Below are positions 8,861-16,698 of a stretch of DNA of 21,055 nucleotides, one piece after another. The stretch lies in the NCBI GenBank assembly GCA_039198685.1, contig JBCCTK010000044.1, positions 1-21,055 of the forward strand. Direction: 5' to 3'. Under the pieces are notes generated by a model. It was not told where the DNA came from, searched no databases, and was given only the letters and a program-made list of their open reading frames with translations. The stretch is from UBA5336 sp039198685 (lineage in GTDB: Bacteria; Pseudomonadota; Alphaproteobacteria; Caulobacterales; Hyphomonadaceae). Position 1 is the stretch's first letter. Every line of letters begins with the position of its first letter. The position numbers were made by a program, and so were the translations under genes.

Positions 8861-9801
8861 TGACACCAAGTGGAGACATGATCGACTTATTCATCTCATA
8901 CAAACGCGAGGAAAGAGACTTTGCGAGGCGGCTGTTTGACGATTTGAAACCGTTCCTGAGACCGTGGTTCGACACATCTTTGGAAATCGAAAATACTTGG
9001 CGGGCTGTTTTATCGCGACAGCTTTCCGAGGCGAGTTGTCAGGTCACACTATGGTCGCCTAAAGCCACCGAATCCAAGTTTATCCTTTCTGAGGCGTCTC
9101 AAGCCCTGAATGAAGCCAAACAAATTGATGCACTGCTTTCGCCGTGCGAAATACCGCTGCCCTTTGGCCAGCGTGGCGTGGTCGATCTCACCGGCTGGCG
9201 GGTTAATCCCGAGGACATAGGAAAGTGGGATTTACTCAGGAAGGTCGCCGAAGTTCTTCGCGACGGTGCCTTGGAACAGTATGCCATTCAGGAAATTCTA
9301 GCCCACCAGGATTCAGATAACGCGAACACGATTGAGTATTTTGACTATTCTGAATTGTCGGCGTGCTGCGATGCCTTGCGCGATGAGGTGCGGGGGTTTG
9401 ATCCAGATGTTATTTTTGCGCCGCACGCGCGCAGCGGAATCTGGGCAGAGATCTTTTTTGATTTCCTGCAGTACCGCGTTCCGGTGGTGATCGGCTCTTT
9501 GGCGGCGGACGGAAACCTTTCCGGGTATACTCTTGCGGGCAACGACATGATCCCGAACCTGCTAAAACTGAAGCGGCCTAATGAGCGCGTACTCGTCGTA
9601 TGCGATAGGATCACCCGCGATCACCATTGCTTCACACTAGACAACGTCCTCCAATCGGAATTTGGCTTTGCGGCTGAAAACATTCGATTTATCGGATTGG
9701 TTGGGCATGAAGACATGGTGGGCTCGCGCTTCAGAATGGGTAAGATATCAGCTGCAAGGGACCTCGTACTCTTCTATGACATGGTTGAGCTGAATGACTA
9801 G
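8860..9801 (+). CDS. TIR-domain protein with degenerate C-terminal phosphoribosyltransferase fold
   Basis: Residues about 8-115 are a TIR domain: IDLFISYKREERDFARRLFD opens it, and VTLWSPKATESKFILSEAS (62-80) is the core motif with the putative NAD-cleaving Glu78. A linker follows (WDLLRKVAEVL, 123-133; FDYSELSACC, 161-170). The C-terminal region (about 180-310) has a PRTase-like pattern: FDPDVIFAPHARSGIWAE, then RVLVVCDRITRDHH (243-256), where the PRPP loop would be. There the usual DD..TGxT has become C248-D249 and R253-DHH, so PRPP binding is probably lost. The protein aligns along its full length with the next gene product (WDLLR, YSEL/YSDL, GFAAENIR/GFAPDNLR). The ATG at 8860 overlaps the thiS stop; an ATG at 8878, with GGAG only two bases away, is an alternative. 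TIR proteins are known NADases or nucleotide signallers in antiviral defence; that role here is inference. Confidence 0.82.
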   Translation: MTPSGDMIDLFISYKREERDFARRLFDDLKPFLRPWFDTSLEIENTWRAVLSRQLSEASCQVTLWSPKATESKFILSEASQALNEAKQIDALLSPCEIPLPFGQRGVVDLTGWRVNPEDIGKWDLLRKVAEVLRDGALEQYAIQEILAHQDSDNANTIEYFDYSELSACCDALRDEVRGFDPDVIFAPHARSGIWAEIFFDFLQYRVPVVIGSLAADGNLSGYTLAGNDMIPNLLKLKRPNERVLVVCDRITRDHHCFTLDNVLQSEFGFAAENIRFIGLVGHEDMVGSRFRMGKISAARDLVLFYDMVELND

Positions 9802-10876
9802 GAGTGAGATTGCCCAAAGGCCCAGTCTCACCTTGCGCTGTCTGCCGGAAGACCACGGCGCTGCTGAGAGGCTTGCCAGTATTCTTAACAATCTCGAGTC
9901 CGTCTTCACAGACAATGACGGCCGCCCGGGGCGGATCAGCAATATCGAAACCCGGATCGTGCACGCCGATGATGGTGATAGTGCTCCTCCTTCGGTGGTT
10001 GAACCAACACTTTGCCTCTGGTCTGCATCGGTGAGCGATGTGCGGTGTCCTGGCCAGTTGCTGCCCAATTCAGACGCAGAGAGCACCCAAATTCATGCCG
10101 CTTTACCGGGTGCTGTGATCGTCGCTCCCTGGTCAGAGAGCCAAGCTGGCGACCTCAGCTGGCTTCAGTCTGTGGGTCAAACCAAAAACCAACAGTCAGA
10201 GCGCCTGAAGAGACTTGCGGCGAGTGACAATTCTCGCGGATTCTGGGATTTGTTGCGGGCGTGTTATCGCGTGCTCGGCGCGCTGAGTGAGATGAGATAT
10301 TGCTTGTTCTTGCGCAATGCAGAGCGCCCCCATATTGAAACCGGAGAACGCGCAAAGCGCCTGTGGCGCTATTCAGATCTCGAAGAGATGGTGAGGCGGT
10401 GTGCGCCCGAGGTCGCTGATTTTGCACCTGACTCCCTGTTTTCATTTGATGCGCGCGGTGGCCAGTGGGCGATGTCTATCAAGCAAGTCGCGCGTATTAA
10501 TCCTCCGCTGTACGTCGGTTTCCGTCTCAAGCGTGATGGCCTGCGCCGACGTGACAGCTCTGGAAACCAGAGCCCGCTTTTTGATGCCTGTTCCGTGATT
10601 TATTCAAAGCGTTGGGAGCTCTATATTCCACCGGCGCTCTCGGAATTGCCGCGCAATGCGCGCATCCTTTTTATTGATGATTATTCTCGAACTGGAGATA
10701 CATCCGTTCTCTGGCGTAATTACATGACGCACCAATTGGGTTTCGCGCCAGACAATCTCAGGACGCTCACGCTCTTTACCACGAAGGAAACAGACCTCTC
10801 GCAACTGCCTGGGCATATCTATGGGTGGCAATCGGATGCCCGTGTGAATCCGTTGATATACATGCACCAGCGATAA
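9794..10876 (+). CDS. Phosphoribosyltransferase-fold protein with degenerate TIR-like N-terminus, partner of the preceding TIR protein
   Basis: The C-terminal half of this 360-residue protein is a PRTase-like domain (about 210-335) with an intact PRPP loop, RILFIDDYSRTGDTS (290-304): D295, D296, T300, G301, T303. The N-terminal 120 residues look like a TIR fold that has lost its function: TLRCLPEDHGAAERLASIL fits the first strand and helix, and CLWSASVSD (74-82) matches TLWSPKATES of the preceding protein, but the Glu that is catalytic there corresponds to Leu89 here. The linker (FWDLLRACYRVL, 150-161; RYSDLEEMV, 192-200; FAPDSLFSFDARGGQWAM, 210-227) is plainly homologous to that of the preceding protein. 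The ATG at 9794 overlaps the previous gene by 8 bases, so the two are translated together. No known substrate; nucleotide salvage, signal synthesis or ligand sensing are all possible. Confidence 0.78.
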   Translation: MTRSEIAQRPSLTLRCLPEDHGAAERLASILNNLESVFTDNDGRPGRISNIETRIVHADDGDSAPPSVVEPTLCLWSASVSDVRCPGQLLPNSDAESTQIHAALPGAVIVAPWSESQAGDLSWLQSVGQTKNQQSERLKRLAASDNSRGFWDLLRACYRVLGALSEMRYCLFLRNAERPHIETGERAKRLWRYSDLEEMVRRCAPEVADFAPDSLFSFDARGGQWAMSIKQVARINPPLYVGFRLKRDGLRRRDSSGNQSPLFDACSVIYSKRWELYIPPALSELPRNARILFIDDYSRTGDTSVLWRNYMTHQLGFAPDNLRTLTLFTTKETDLSQLPGHIYGWQSDARVNPLIYMHQR

Positions 10877-10934
10877 TTCCATTGCGCACCTTTGAAAGGC
10901 TTGTGGGTGGCTTTCGGGGCGGCTAATCCAAACT

Positions 10935-11714
10935 ATGACAATGTCTAATGACCCCCTCACAATCGCGGGGCGCACGTTCCAGTCTCGCCTGATCGTAGGT
11001 ACGGGAAAATATGTTTCCTACGCCCAGAACGCCGATGCTGCGCGTGCTTCCGGCGCTGAAATTGTAACTGTCGCACTGAGAAGGGTGAACCTTTCGAACC
11101 CCAATGAGGAGCGTCTTACCGACCACCTGTCTCCGCACGAATTCACCTACCTTCCGAATACGTCAGGATGCTACACCGCCAAAGAGGCGCTGCGCACCCT
11201 CAGACTGGCACGCGAAGCAGGCGGCTGGGATTTGGTGAAACTGGAAGTGCTGAGCGATCAAAAAACGCTTTACCCGGACATGGAGGAAACCCTGCGTGCC
11301 GCCGATATTCTGGTCCGCGAAGGGTTTCAGGTCATGGTCTACTGTTCTGATGATCCGATCTTCGCCCGCAAACTCGAAGATGTGGGCTGCGCGGCGATCA
11401 TGCCCCTGGGCGCGCTCATTGGCTCGGGACTGGGGATTCAGAATCCTGTCAATATTCGTCTGATCATTGAACAATCGGAGGTGCCAGTCATCATTGATGC
11501 TGGGGTAGGCACAGCCTCTGACGCGGCCATTGCCATGGAATTGGGATGTGACGGTGTGATGCTGAACACAGCTATTGCCGAAGCGCGTGACCCCATTCGG
11601 ATGGCGCGCGCCATGAAACATGCTGTCATAGCCGGCCGCGACGCCTATCTTGCCGGGCGAATGGCAAAGCGGCGCTACGCCGATCCATCTTCTCCACTCG
11701 CCGGGCTGATTTAA
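10935..11714 (+). CDS. thiG: Thiazole synthase ThiG
   Basis: ThiG builds the thiazole phosphate of thiamine from 1-deoxyxylulose 5-phosphate, dehydroglycine and ThiS thiocarboxylate. The TIM-barrel sequence is complete: FQSRLIVGTGKY (15-26), the Schiff-base Lys102 in WDLVKLEVLSD (98-108), MVYCSDDPIFARKLED in the middle, and PVIIDAGVGTASDAAIAMELGCDGVMLNTAI near the C-terminus (motif split here over roughly residues 184-216). All catalytic elements are kept, so the thiazole pathway is probably active despite the two genes inserted after thiS. Starts at 10935 (ATG) or 10941 (ATG) are both possible; GGGGCGG lies 12 bases before the first. A 58-base gap separates it from the preceding gene; the stop codon is only 4 bases from the convergent DsbA-like gene. 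Confidence 0.95.
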   Translation: MTMSNDPLTIAGRTFQSRLIVGTGKYVSYAQNADAARASGAEIVTVALRRVNLSNPNEERLTDHLSPHEFTYLPNTSGCYTAKEALRTLRLAREAGGWDLVKLEVLSDQKTLYPDMEETLRAADILVREGFQVMVYCSDDPIFARKLEDVGCAAIMPLGALIGSGLGIQNPVNIRLIIEQSEVPVIIDAGVGTASDAAIAMELGCDGVMLNTAIAEARDPIRMARAMKHAVIAGRDAYLAGRMAKRRYADPSSPLAGLI

Positions 11715-11718
11715 ATCT

Positions 11719-12471
11719 TTAGCCCTGCAGAGCCGCTTCAATGGCGCGGGTTACAGCCGGTGTGTTGGCGCCTGGAACACTCGTTTCACCAACGAAAAAT
11801 GCTGGCGTTCCGTTGATACCGAGCTCCCGGGCCAGCGCCGAGCTGTCTGCCAGTTGTTTCTTTACGTCGTCAGAGTCCATGTCGGCGCGCATCTGGTCCA
11901 CGTCTAGGCCCACATCTGCGGCCAGGGCGTTGATTTCAGGAGCGGTGAAATTACCCCGGTGCTCCATCAGTGCGATGTGCATTTCAAAATATTTGCCTTG
12001 CTTGCCGGCGGCCAAGGCAGCCAGCGCGGCCTGGCGACTTTCCGGGGACAGGATTGGGTGTTCTTTGAATACCACCCGGACATTTCCTTCATAAGAAGCC
12101 GGCAGACCGGCCACATAATCCACTGAGCGTTTACAATAACCGCAACGGTAATCAAAAAACTCGACCACGGTCACTTCGGCATCATCAGGACCAATGGTGA
12201 AGTCGGCTTCATTCTCATACAAACTCTCAAAATTTGCCGTCAGCGCCTCGCGAGCCAGTCGGTCTTCTTCCGCTTTCTGGCGTGCGCTCAGCTCCACCAG
12301 CGCTTCTTCGATGATTTCGGGGTTTTCCATAAGGTAGTCGCGGATGATCTCCTGGACTTCAGCACGCGACATCGCACTGGACGTATCCGCCGCAGCCGAG
12401 TCCTGTGCGCAGGCGGGCAAGAGGATCAATGAAGACATCGCCGCTGCGGCAAAGGGAAACTTCTGGAACAT
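11719..12471 (-). CDS. DsbA-family thiol:disulfide lipoprotein with ScsC-like N-terminal stalk
   Basis: A lipoprotein signal (residues 1-20, LLPA before C21) suggests membrane anchoring facing the periplasm. Residues 35-80 are a charged helical region (SRAEVQEIIRDYLMENPEII), as in the N-terminal oligomerisation segment of ScsC-type proteins. The thioredoxin fold follows, with active-site CGYC (C110, C113) after VVEFFDY, and the cis-Pro loop GTPAFF (221-226, P223). It is likely a periplasmic disulfide oxidase or isomerase. The frame is open to 12543, but the ATG at 12471 starts directly at the signal peptide and has CAGG seven bases upstream. It lies 121 bases after the M48 protease gene on the same strand, so periplasmic protein folding and turnover may be co-expressed. 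Confidence 0.9.
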   Translation of the reverse strand: MFQKFPFAAAAMSSLILLPACAQDSAAADTSSAMSRAEVQEIIRDYLMENPEIIEEALVELSARQKAEEDRLAREALTANFESLYENEADFTIGPDDAEVTVVEFFDYRCGYCKRSVDYVAGLPASYEGNVRVVFKEHPILSPESRQAALAALAAGKQGKYFEMHIALMEHRGNFTAPEINALAADVGLDVDQMRADMDSDDVKKQLADSSALARELGINGTPAFFVGETSVPGANTPAVTRAIEAALQG

Positions 12472-12592
12472 CGGAAACCTGTGATCTGTTGATACGCTTC
12501 TCAATACATGGAGGCATTGCCAGCGATTGGGAAGACCGTCCATACTGGCGACGCGCGCACAGACCTGACGTTTATGTTATCACTACGCGCCG

Positions 12593-13957
12593 TTAGCGGC
12601 GACTGCGTCGATAAAAGTCCTGGTTTTCAGGAAGTCGTGGGTCGGTAATCGCCAATATGTCAGATGCGCGTCGGTAAAGCGGTGTTCCTGATTCTAGATC
12701 CAGGCGTGCGCGGCCGGCAAACCGGTTTGCCCGCGATATATCGCCAATGTAATAGGCTGACTCTGCGGTTGCGAGTTGTGCTTCAGCGGTTCGTCCTTGG
12801 GCCGCTACGGACGTGGCGAGTTGGCGCCAAGCATAGGCATTATCCTGCTCAATCAAAAGTGCCTGTCGAAGAGCATCCTCAGCGAGAGCCTGATCTCCTT
12901 CTTGGTTTCGCGCTGATAGCGATTGCGCCAAGCGGATGAGAAGCAGCGGTTGATTGGGCTTTAATTCCACCGAAGCGGCATGGGATGCGACCGCTTCATC
13001 AAATCGGCCGCCATCAAAAAGGATGTCACCGCGTAACTCATGGAAGTAAGGGTTTTCCGGCTCATCGACGATGAGAGAGTCAATTTCTGCGACCGCGGCG
13101 CCATTATCAGCGGCCTGCATGTATGCCACAGAGCGGGCATAGCGTGCGGGCATACTCGTGTCGCTCAGTGGATATCTGCGAAACACCTGGGTTGGCGGAT
13201 GGAGAAAGCCAACAAGCTTGGCCTGCATAAATTCGAACTCTCGGACGACTCGGGGTTCTGGGGGAACCCCCCATAAACCTGTTTCTTCTGCCAGTTGGCG
13301 GGAGCGATTGATCCTGTCCGATGCTAAAGGGTGGGCTCGGAAATAGGGATCACGCCGCCTGTCGGAGAGCACTTCCTGATAGCGGTAATTCTCGAAAAAC
13401 TCGACGATCCCCGCTGGCGACTGGCCCAAAGCTTCCATGTAGGCGATCGCGGCCTGGTCGGCAGCAGCTTCCTCAGCGCGGGTGTGGCGGAAGAAATTCA
13501 GCGCCGCAAACTGTTGGGAACTTGCGATCAAGGCCGCTCCAGCATCACCGGCGCCAGCGGCAATAGCCAAGATTCCTAAACCGATGGAAACGAGTGCCGG
13601 GCGAGAAGATACCTGTGCGGCCCGTGCGCGACTAACGGTATGGCCGCAAGCAATATGACAAGTCTCGTGACCGATTACGCCTTTGATTTGACCTGGGTTT
13701 TCTGCCGCTATGATGAGGCCAGTGTGCAGGTGGATACGTTGCCCATTCGCAACAAAAGCGTTCAGCGTCGGATCGTTGATAATATACAGTCCGACATCGT
13801 TTGGCTCCAGCCCCGCAACTTCCAGGATCGGATCGGTCCAATTGCGGAGAGTCTCCTCGATTTCCGTGTCCCTAATCAGACCCTGTGCCGTGGCCGTTGC
13901 AGCAAGGCAGACCGATAATAGGGCGGCGCTAACAAAACGACATAAGGAGAAAGACAT
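12593..13957 (-). CDS. Periplasmic M48 metalloprotease with TPR repeats (BepA/YfgC-like)
   Basis: A signal peptide (residues 1-25, ATATA before Q) precedes an M48 zinc-protease domain: DPTLNAFVANGQRIHLHTGL (62-81), the zinc motif HETCH (97-101) and a third ligand in AEEAAAD (161-167, E163 with D167). From about residue 285 the sequence turns into TPR-like helices (HELRGDILFDGGRFDEAVAS, LIRLAQSLSARNQEGDQAL, AYAWRQLATSVAAQGRTAEA). This layout is that of BepA, which degrades or matures stalled outer-membrane proteins at the BAM complex. The helical stretch between motif and third ligand is hydrophobic, as usual in the family. The zinc motif is unusual in having Cys at 100 and 104 (HETCHIACGH; the family normally has HETGHVaagH). 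The ATG at 13957 begins at the signal peptide; the frame extends to 14011. Confidence 0.93.
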   Translation of the reverse strand: MSFSLCRFVSAALLSVCLAATATAQGLIRDTEIEETLRNWTDPILEVAGLEPNDVGLYIINDPTLNAFVANGQRIHLHTGLIIAAENPGQIKGVIGHETCHIACGHTVSRARAAQVSSRPALVSIGLGILAIAAGAGDAGAALIASSQQFAALNFFRHTRAEEAAADQAAIAYMEALGQSPAGIVEFFENYRYQEVLSDRRRDPYFRAHPLASDRINRSRQLAEETGLWGVPPEPRVVREFEFMQAKLVGFLHPPTQVFRRYPLSDTSMPARYARSVAYMQAADNGAAVAEIDSLIVDEPENPYFHELRGDILFDGGRFDEAVASHAASVELKPNQPLLLIRLAQSLSARNQEGDQALAEDALRQALLIEQDNAYAWRQLATSVAAQGRTAEAQLATAESAYYIGDISRANRFAGRARLDLESGTPLYRRASDILAITDPRLPENQDFYRRSRR

Positions 13958-14016
13958 CGGCAATTCCAATCTTAGCGCGGTTTTCTTAACGTAGAAAAAT
14001 GGCAAGGGCATGACTA

Positions 14017-14037
14017 GAGCCTGAACACACAGGGCTC
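14017..14037 (-). terminator. Candidate hairpin terminator after fbpC
   Basis: Read on the minus strand, GAGCCCTG and CAGGCTC pair as a seven-base stem with one bulged C and a TGTGTT loop, starting eight bases after the fbpC stop. No T-run follows, so the terminator call is weak. Confidence 0.35.
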
Positions 14038-14044
14038 AAACGGG

Positions 14045-15076
14045 TCAGGTGTCTATCTCCGTCGCGTCATAATCGAAAATGAAGGCGCCGTCAGGGTGGA
14101 GCGATAGGTTGATTTGGTCACCCACGCGCGGTCTCTGATAGTGGGGTAGACGAAAGGTGAAGTCCGAATGGCCTGCGCGAACCGACAGCTGCACCTCTTC
14201 GCCTACCCTCGCCACATGCTGAACTTGTGCGGCGCAAGGGCTTGTTGGATCGATCCGAAAGGCGGTCTGACGAACAGCGAGGATTTGGCTTGGCCGGAGT
14301 TCGGTTCCCCAAAGTCCGTCTGGAAGGGAGTCGATGTGAAATGTGTTGATTGGCCCAAGCGCTGCGGCAACATCCAGTGATGCTGGCGCTTCAAACAATG
14401 CCTCAGCCGTTCCGGTCTGCAACAATTTGCCGCTTCGCATGATGGCAAGCGTGTCTGCCCGCGCCATTGCGGAATTGGCATCATGGCTGACAAACACGGC
14501 TGGTACGCCCGTTTCGCGAATGGCCGACAATGTGATGTCAGCCACGTCATCGCGAAGGGCAGGATCCAGTCCGGAGAAGGGCTCATCCATGAGGATTGCG
14601 TCGGGCCCTGGCGCTAATGCGCGAGCGATCGCCACCCTTTGTTGTTCACCGCCTGAGAGTTCGTGGGGGAAGGCTTGCGCCCTTTGAGCAAGGCCCATCC
14701 GATCAAGCCATTTCAAAGCTTCAGCTCCGCGAGCCGACTTGGAGAAACCTTTCAGCCCGAAAGCGACATTATCGATCGCTTTCAAGTGAGGGAACAGGGC
14801 AAAGTCCTGGAATATCAGTCCTGTATTGCGCTTTTCTGGTGCGATATTGACCTTTGGGCCAGACAGTATTCGGTCACCGATTTGGACCGTTCCCGAATCG
14901 GCAGATTCAAGGCCCGCAAGGAGGCGAAGAACCGTCGATTTCCCCGCACCGGACGCGCCAAGTAGTGCGGTTACGGTGTTGGGGGACACTGTGAGGTCGA
15001 TACCGTTGACAACCTTGCGGGCGCCAAGGCTTTTGACGAGGCCGCGAGCAACAAGTGCTTCTTTTGTTTGGGTCAT
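14045..15076 (-). CDS. fbpC: Ferric iron ABC transporter, ATP-binding subunit
   Basis: This 343-residue ATPase powers import through the FbpB permease. Walker A is GASGAGKST (40-48), Q-loop FQDFALFPH (89-97), signature LSGGEQQRVAIARAL (140-154), Walker B ILMDEPFSGLDP (161-172), and the switch His is H198 in VFVSHD. The C-terminal ~110 residues form a TOBE-like domain as in FbpC/PotA/CysA. The ATG at 15076 overlaps the permease stop (ATGA), which decides the start over an in-frame codon at 15160. It is the last gene of the fbpA-fbpB-fbpC operon. FbpC versus thiamine ThiQ or sulfate CysA is decided by the neighbouring iron-binding-type fbpA and the fused permease. Confidence 0.93.
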   Translation of the reverse strand: MTQTKEALVARGLVKSLGARKVVNGIDLTVSPNTVTALLGASGAGKSTVLRLLAGLESADSGTVQIGDRILSGPKVNIAPEKRNTGLIFQDFALFPHLKAIDNVAFGLKGFSKSARGAEALKWLDRMGLAQRAQAFPHELSGGEQQRVAIARALAPGPDAILMDEPFSGLDPALRDDVADITLSAIRETGVPAVFVSHDANSAMARADTLAIMRSGKLLQTGTAEALFEAPASLDVAAALGPINTFHIDSLPDGLWGTELRPSQILAVRQTAFRIDPTSPCAAQVQHVARVGEEVQLSVRAGHSDFTFRLPHYQRPRVGDQINLSLHPDGAFIFDYDATEIDT

Positions 15077-16677
15077 GACTCCGATCCCGGCCGCGCCCGC
15101 GATAATCTCCACGACAAGACCAAAACGGGCAATAGCCCCGCAGCGGTGATCAGGAGACAAGGCAGTGCAGCAGCGGCCAGGCGCTCATCCGACGCATAGT
15201 CATAGCCCCTGACGGCGAGCGTGTCCCAATTGGCCGGGCGCAGCATTAGTGTGGCTGGCAGCTCTTTGAGCACTTCCACGAAAAGGATCAGCGCTGCCAC
15301 CATTGCGCCGGACAGGGCGATGGGAAGATCGACCCGCCAAAGCTTTTGGATCGGAGACGCGCCCAGGGCGCGCGCCGCGTCATTTATGGAAACCGGTGCC
15401 CGAGCCAGCGCCGCCTGCAATGGCTCTGCGCCTGCCGCCGTGAAACGGCATGCATAAATCCAGACCAGAACAATGACCGCGACCGGTCCGGCTAAATTCA
15501 GTCCAAACGAAGCCAGCGCTACGATTCCACCAAGCGCGAGCACAGCGCCGGGGACAGCGTACCCACCGGACATGACCAGGCGGGCAGCACCTGCGATCCA
15601 GCCGCCCTGCCTCAGGCCGAGAGCGACCGTGACGCCCAGAACAAAACATATCAAAGCTCCTGCGCTCGCCAGAGCAAGCGAAGTGCGCAAGGGTGCCCAA
15701 AGGCTTGCCGCGCCTCGGTCGCCTGTCTCCAGCGCGATCCAGCTCAGCCTTAGGACCGGGACACCAAACCCCCAAGCAAAAACAGCCATACAAAAAGCCG
15801 CCGCAAGCCACCCGGAAATCGGACTCAGGGCAGGGCGTGCCAATGCCTGCCAGCGTTTGGATGTCGCTTGGCTTCCGGCTCTACCGCGTTGGCGCCGTTC
15901 CAACCATTGTAGCGCGATAGCCAGCGCCAGTAGGACGAGTGCCATGCGCGCAGCCGCTCCGGCATCTCCAAAGCTGGACCACGCCCTGAAGAGCCCGACT
16001 GTGAGCGTGCGAACCCCGAGGAAATCTGCTGCTCCGAAGTCTGCGGCCGCTTCCATGAGTGCGAGTGCAAGGCCGGCGACAATCGCTGGGCGCGCTGATG
16101 GTAGCGCGACACGCCAAATCGTACTGAGCGGTGAAGAGCCGAGCGTCCTGGCGGCATCAATAGCGCACAGTGATGTTGTGGTAAACGCAGAGCGAGCCGT
16201 CAGATAGACATAGGGGTAAAGGGCTCCGGCCAAAACGAATGCGAGGCCTGGTGCCGAATTGATGTTAGGGAACCAATAGTCGCGGGCGCCAAGACCTGTG
16301 GCATCCCTAAGGGCATTTTGAAGTGGACCCGACACACCCAGAAGGTCGGCATACGCGAATGCGATGACGTAGCCCGGCGCCGCAAGGGGCAAGATCAGCA
16401 ACCACTCAAACACACCACGGCCAGGAAAGCTGTGCATTGTTACCAGCCAGGCGGCTGGAATGGCCGTCGCAAGAATAATGCCCCCGGTCAGCACCAACAG
16501 GGCGAAGGTGGTCGCAGTAAAACGCCAAAGATCCGTGGCCACGATGTGGTCCCAGGCTTCCCCGCCGCCCGCAAACAATCCACTCCCGCCAGCCGCTACA
16601 AGTGGGATTGCCAACACGAATGTTGCGAGCCCCATCGGGATCTGGCGGAGAATGGGCGTAGCCCTGTAGATGCTCAC
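15073..16677 (-). CDS. fbpB: Ferric iron ABC transporter, fused permease
   Basis: The 534-residue inner-membrane protein has about twelve hydrophobic segments arranged as two homologous permease halves, the FbpB/ThiP layout. Each half carries the cytoplasmic EAA-type loop that docks onto the ATPase: DAARTLGSSPLSTIWRVALP in the first half (starting near residue 173) and DAARALGASPIQKLWRVDLP in the second. The start is a GTG at 16677, 22 bases after the fbpA stop; there is no competing ATG with a better ribosome-binding site before the first membrane helix. ThiP is the main alternative, since thiG is in the window, but the attached binding protein is of the ferric type. Confidence 0.91.
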   Translation of the reverse strand: MSIYRATPILRQIPMGLATFVLAIPLVAAGGSGLFAGGGEAWDHIVATDLWRFTATTFALLVLTGGIILATAIPAAWLVTMHSFPGRGVFEWLLILPLAAPGYVIAFAYADLLGVSGPLQNALRDATGLGARDYWFPNINSAPGLAFVLAGALYPYVYLTARSAFTTTSLCAIDAARTLGSSPLSTIWRVALPSARPAIVAGLALALMEAAADFGAADFLGVRTLTVGLFRAWSSFGDAGAAARMALVLLALAIALQWLERRQRGRAGSQATSKRWQALARPALSPISGWLAAAFCMAVFAWGFGVPVLRLSWIALETGDRGAASLWAPLRTSLALASAGALICFVLGVTVALGLRQGGWIAGAARLVMSGGYAVPGAVLALGGIVALASFGLNLAGPVAVIVLVWIYACRFTAAGAEPLQAALARAPVSINDAARALGASPIQKLWRVDLPIALSGAMVAALILFVEVLKELPATLMLRPANWDTLAVRGYDYASDERLAAAALPCLLITAAGLLPVLVLSWRLSRARPGSES

Positions 16678-16698
16678 AAATAGTGACTTCTAAAGGGG

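Noticed and set aside
8860..10934. Transposon, integron cassette or prophage boundaries around the TIR/PRTase pair
   Set aside because: No transposase or integrase gene, terminal inverted repeats, target-site duplication or tRNA fragment is visible at either edge.
15473..16207. 244-codon plus-strand frame within fbpB
   Set aside because: The minus frame encodes a clear two-half permease with both EAA loops; the plus frame is low-complexity Ala/Pro/Ser.
14045..16677. Thiamine transporter ThiPQ in place of ferric FbpBC
   Set aside because: The fused permease would also fit ThiP, but the adjacent binding protein has the lipobox and tyrosine pair (HYYW) of ferric-binding proteins, so iron is the better reading.
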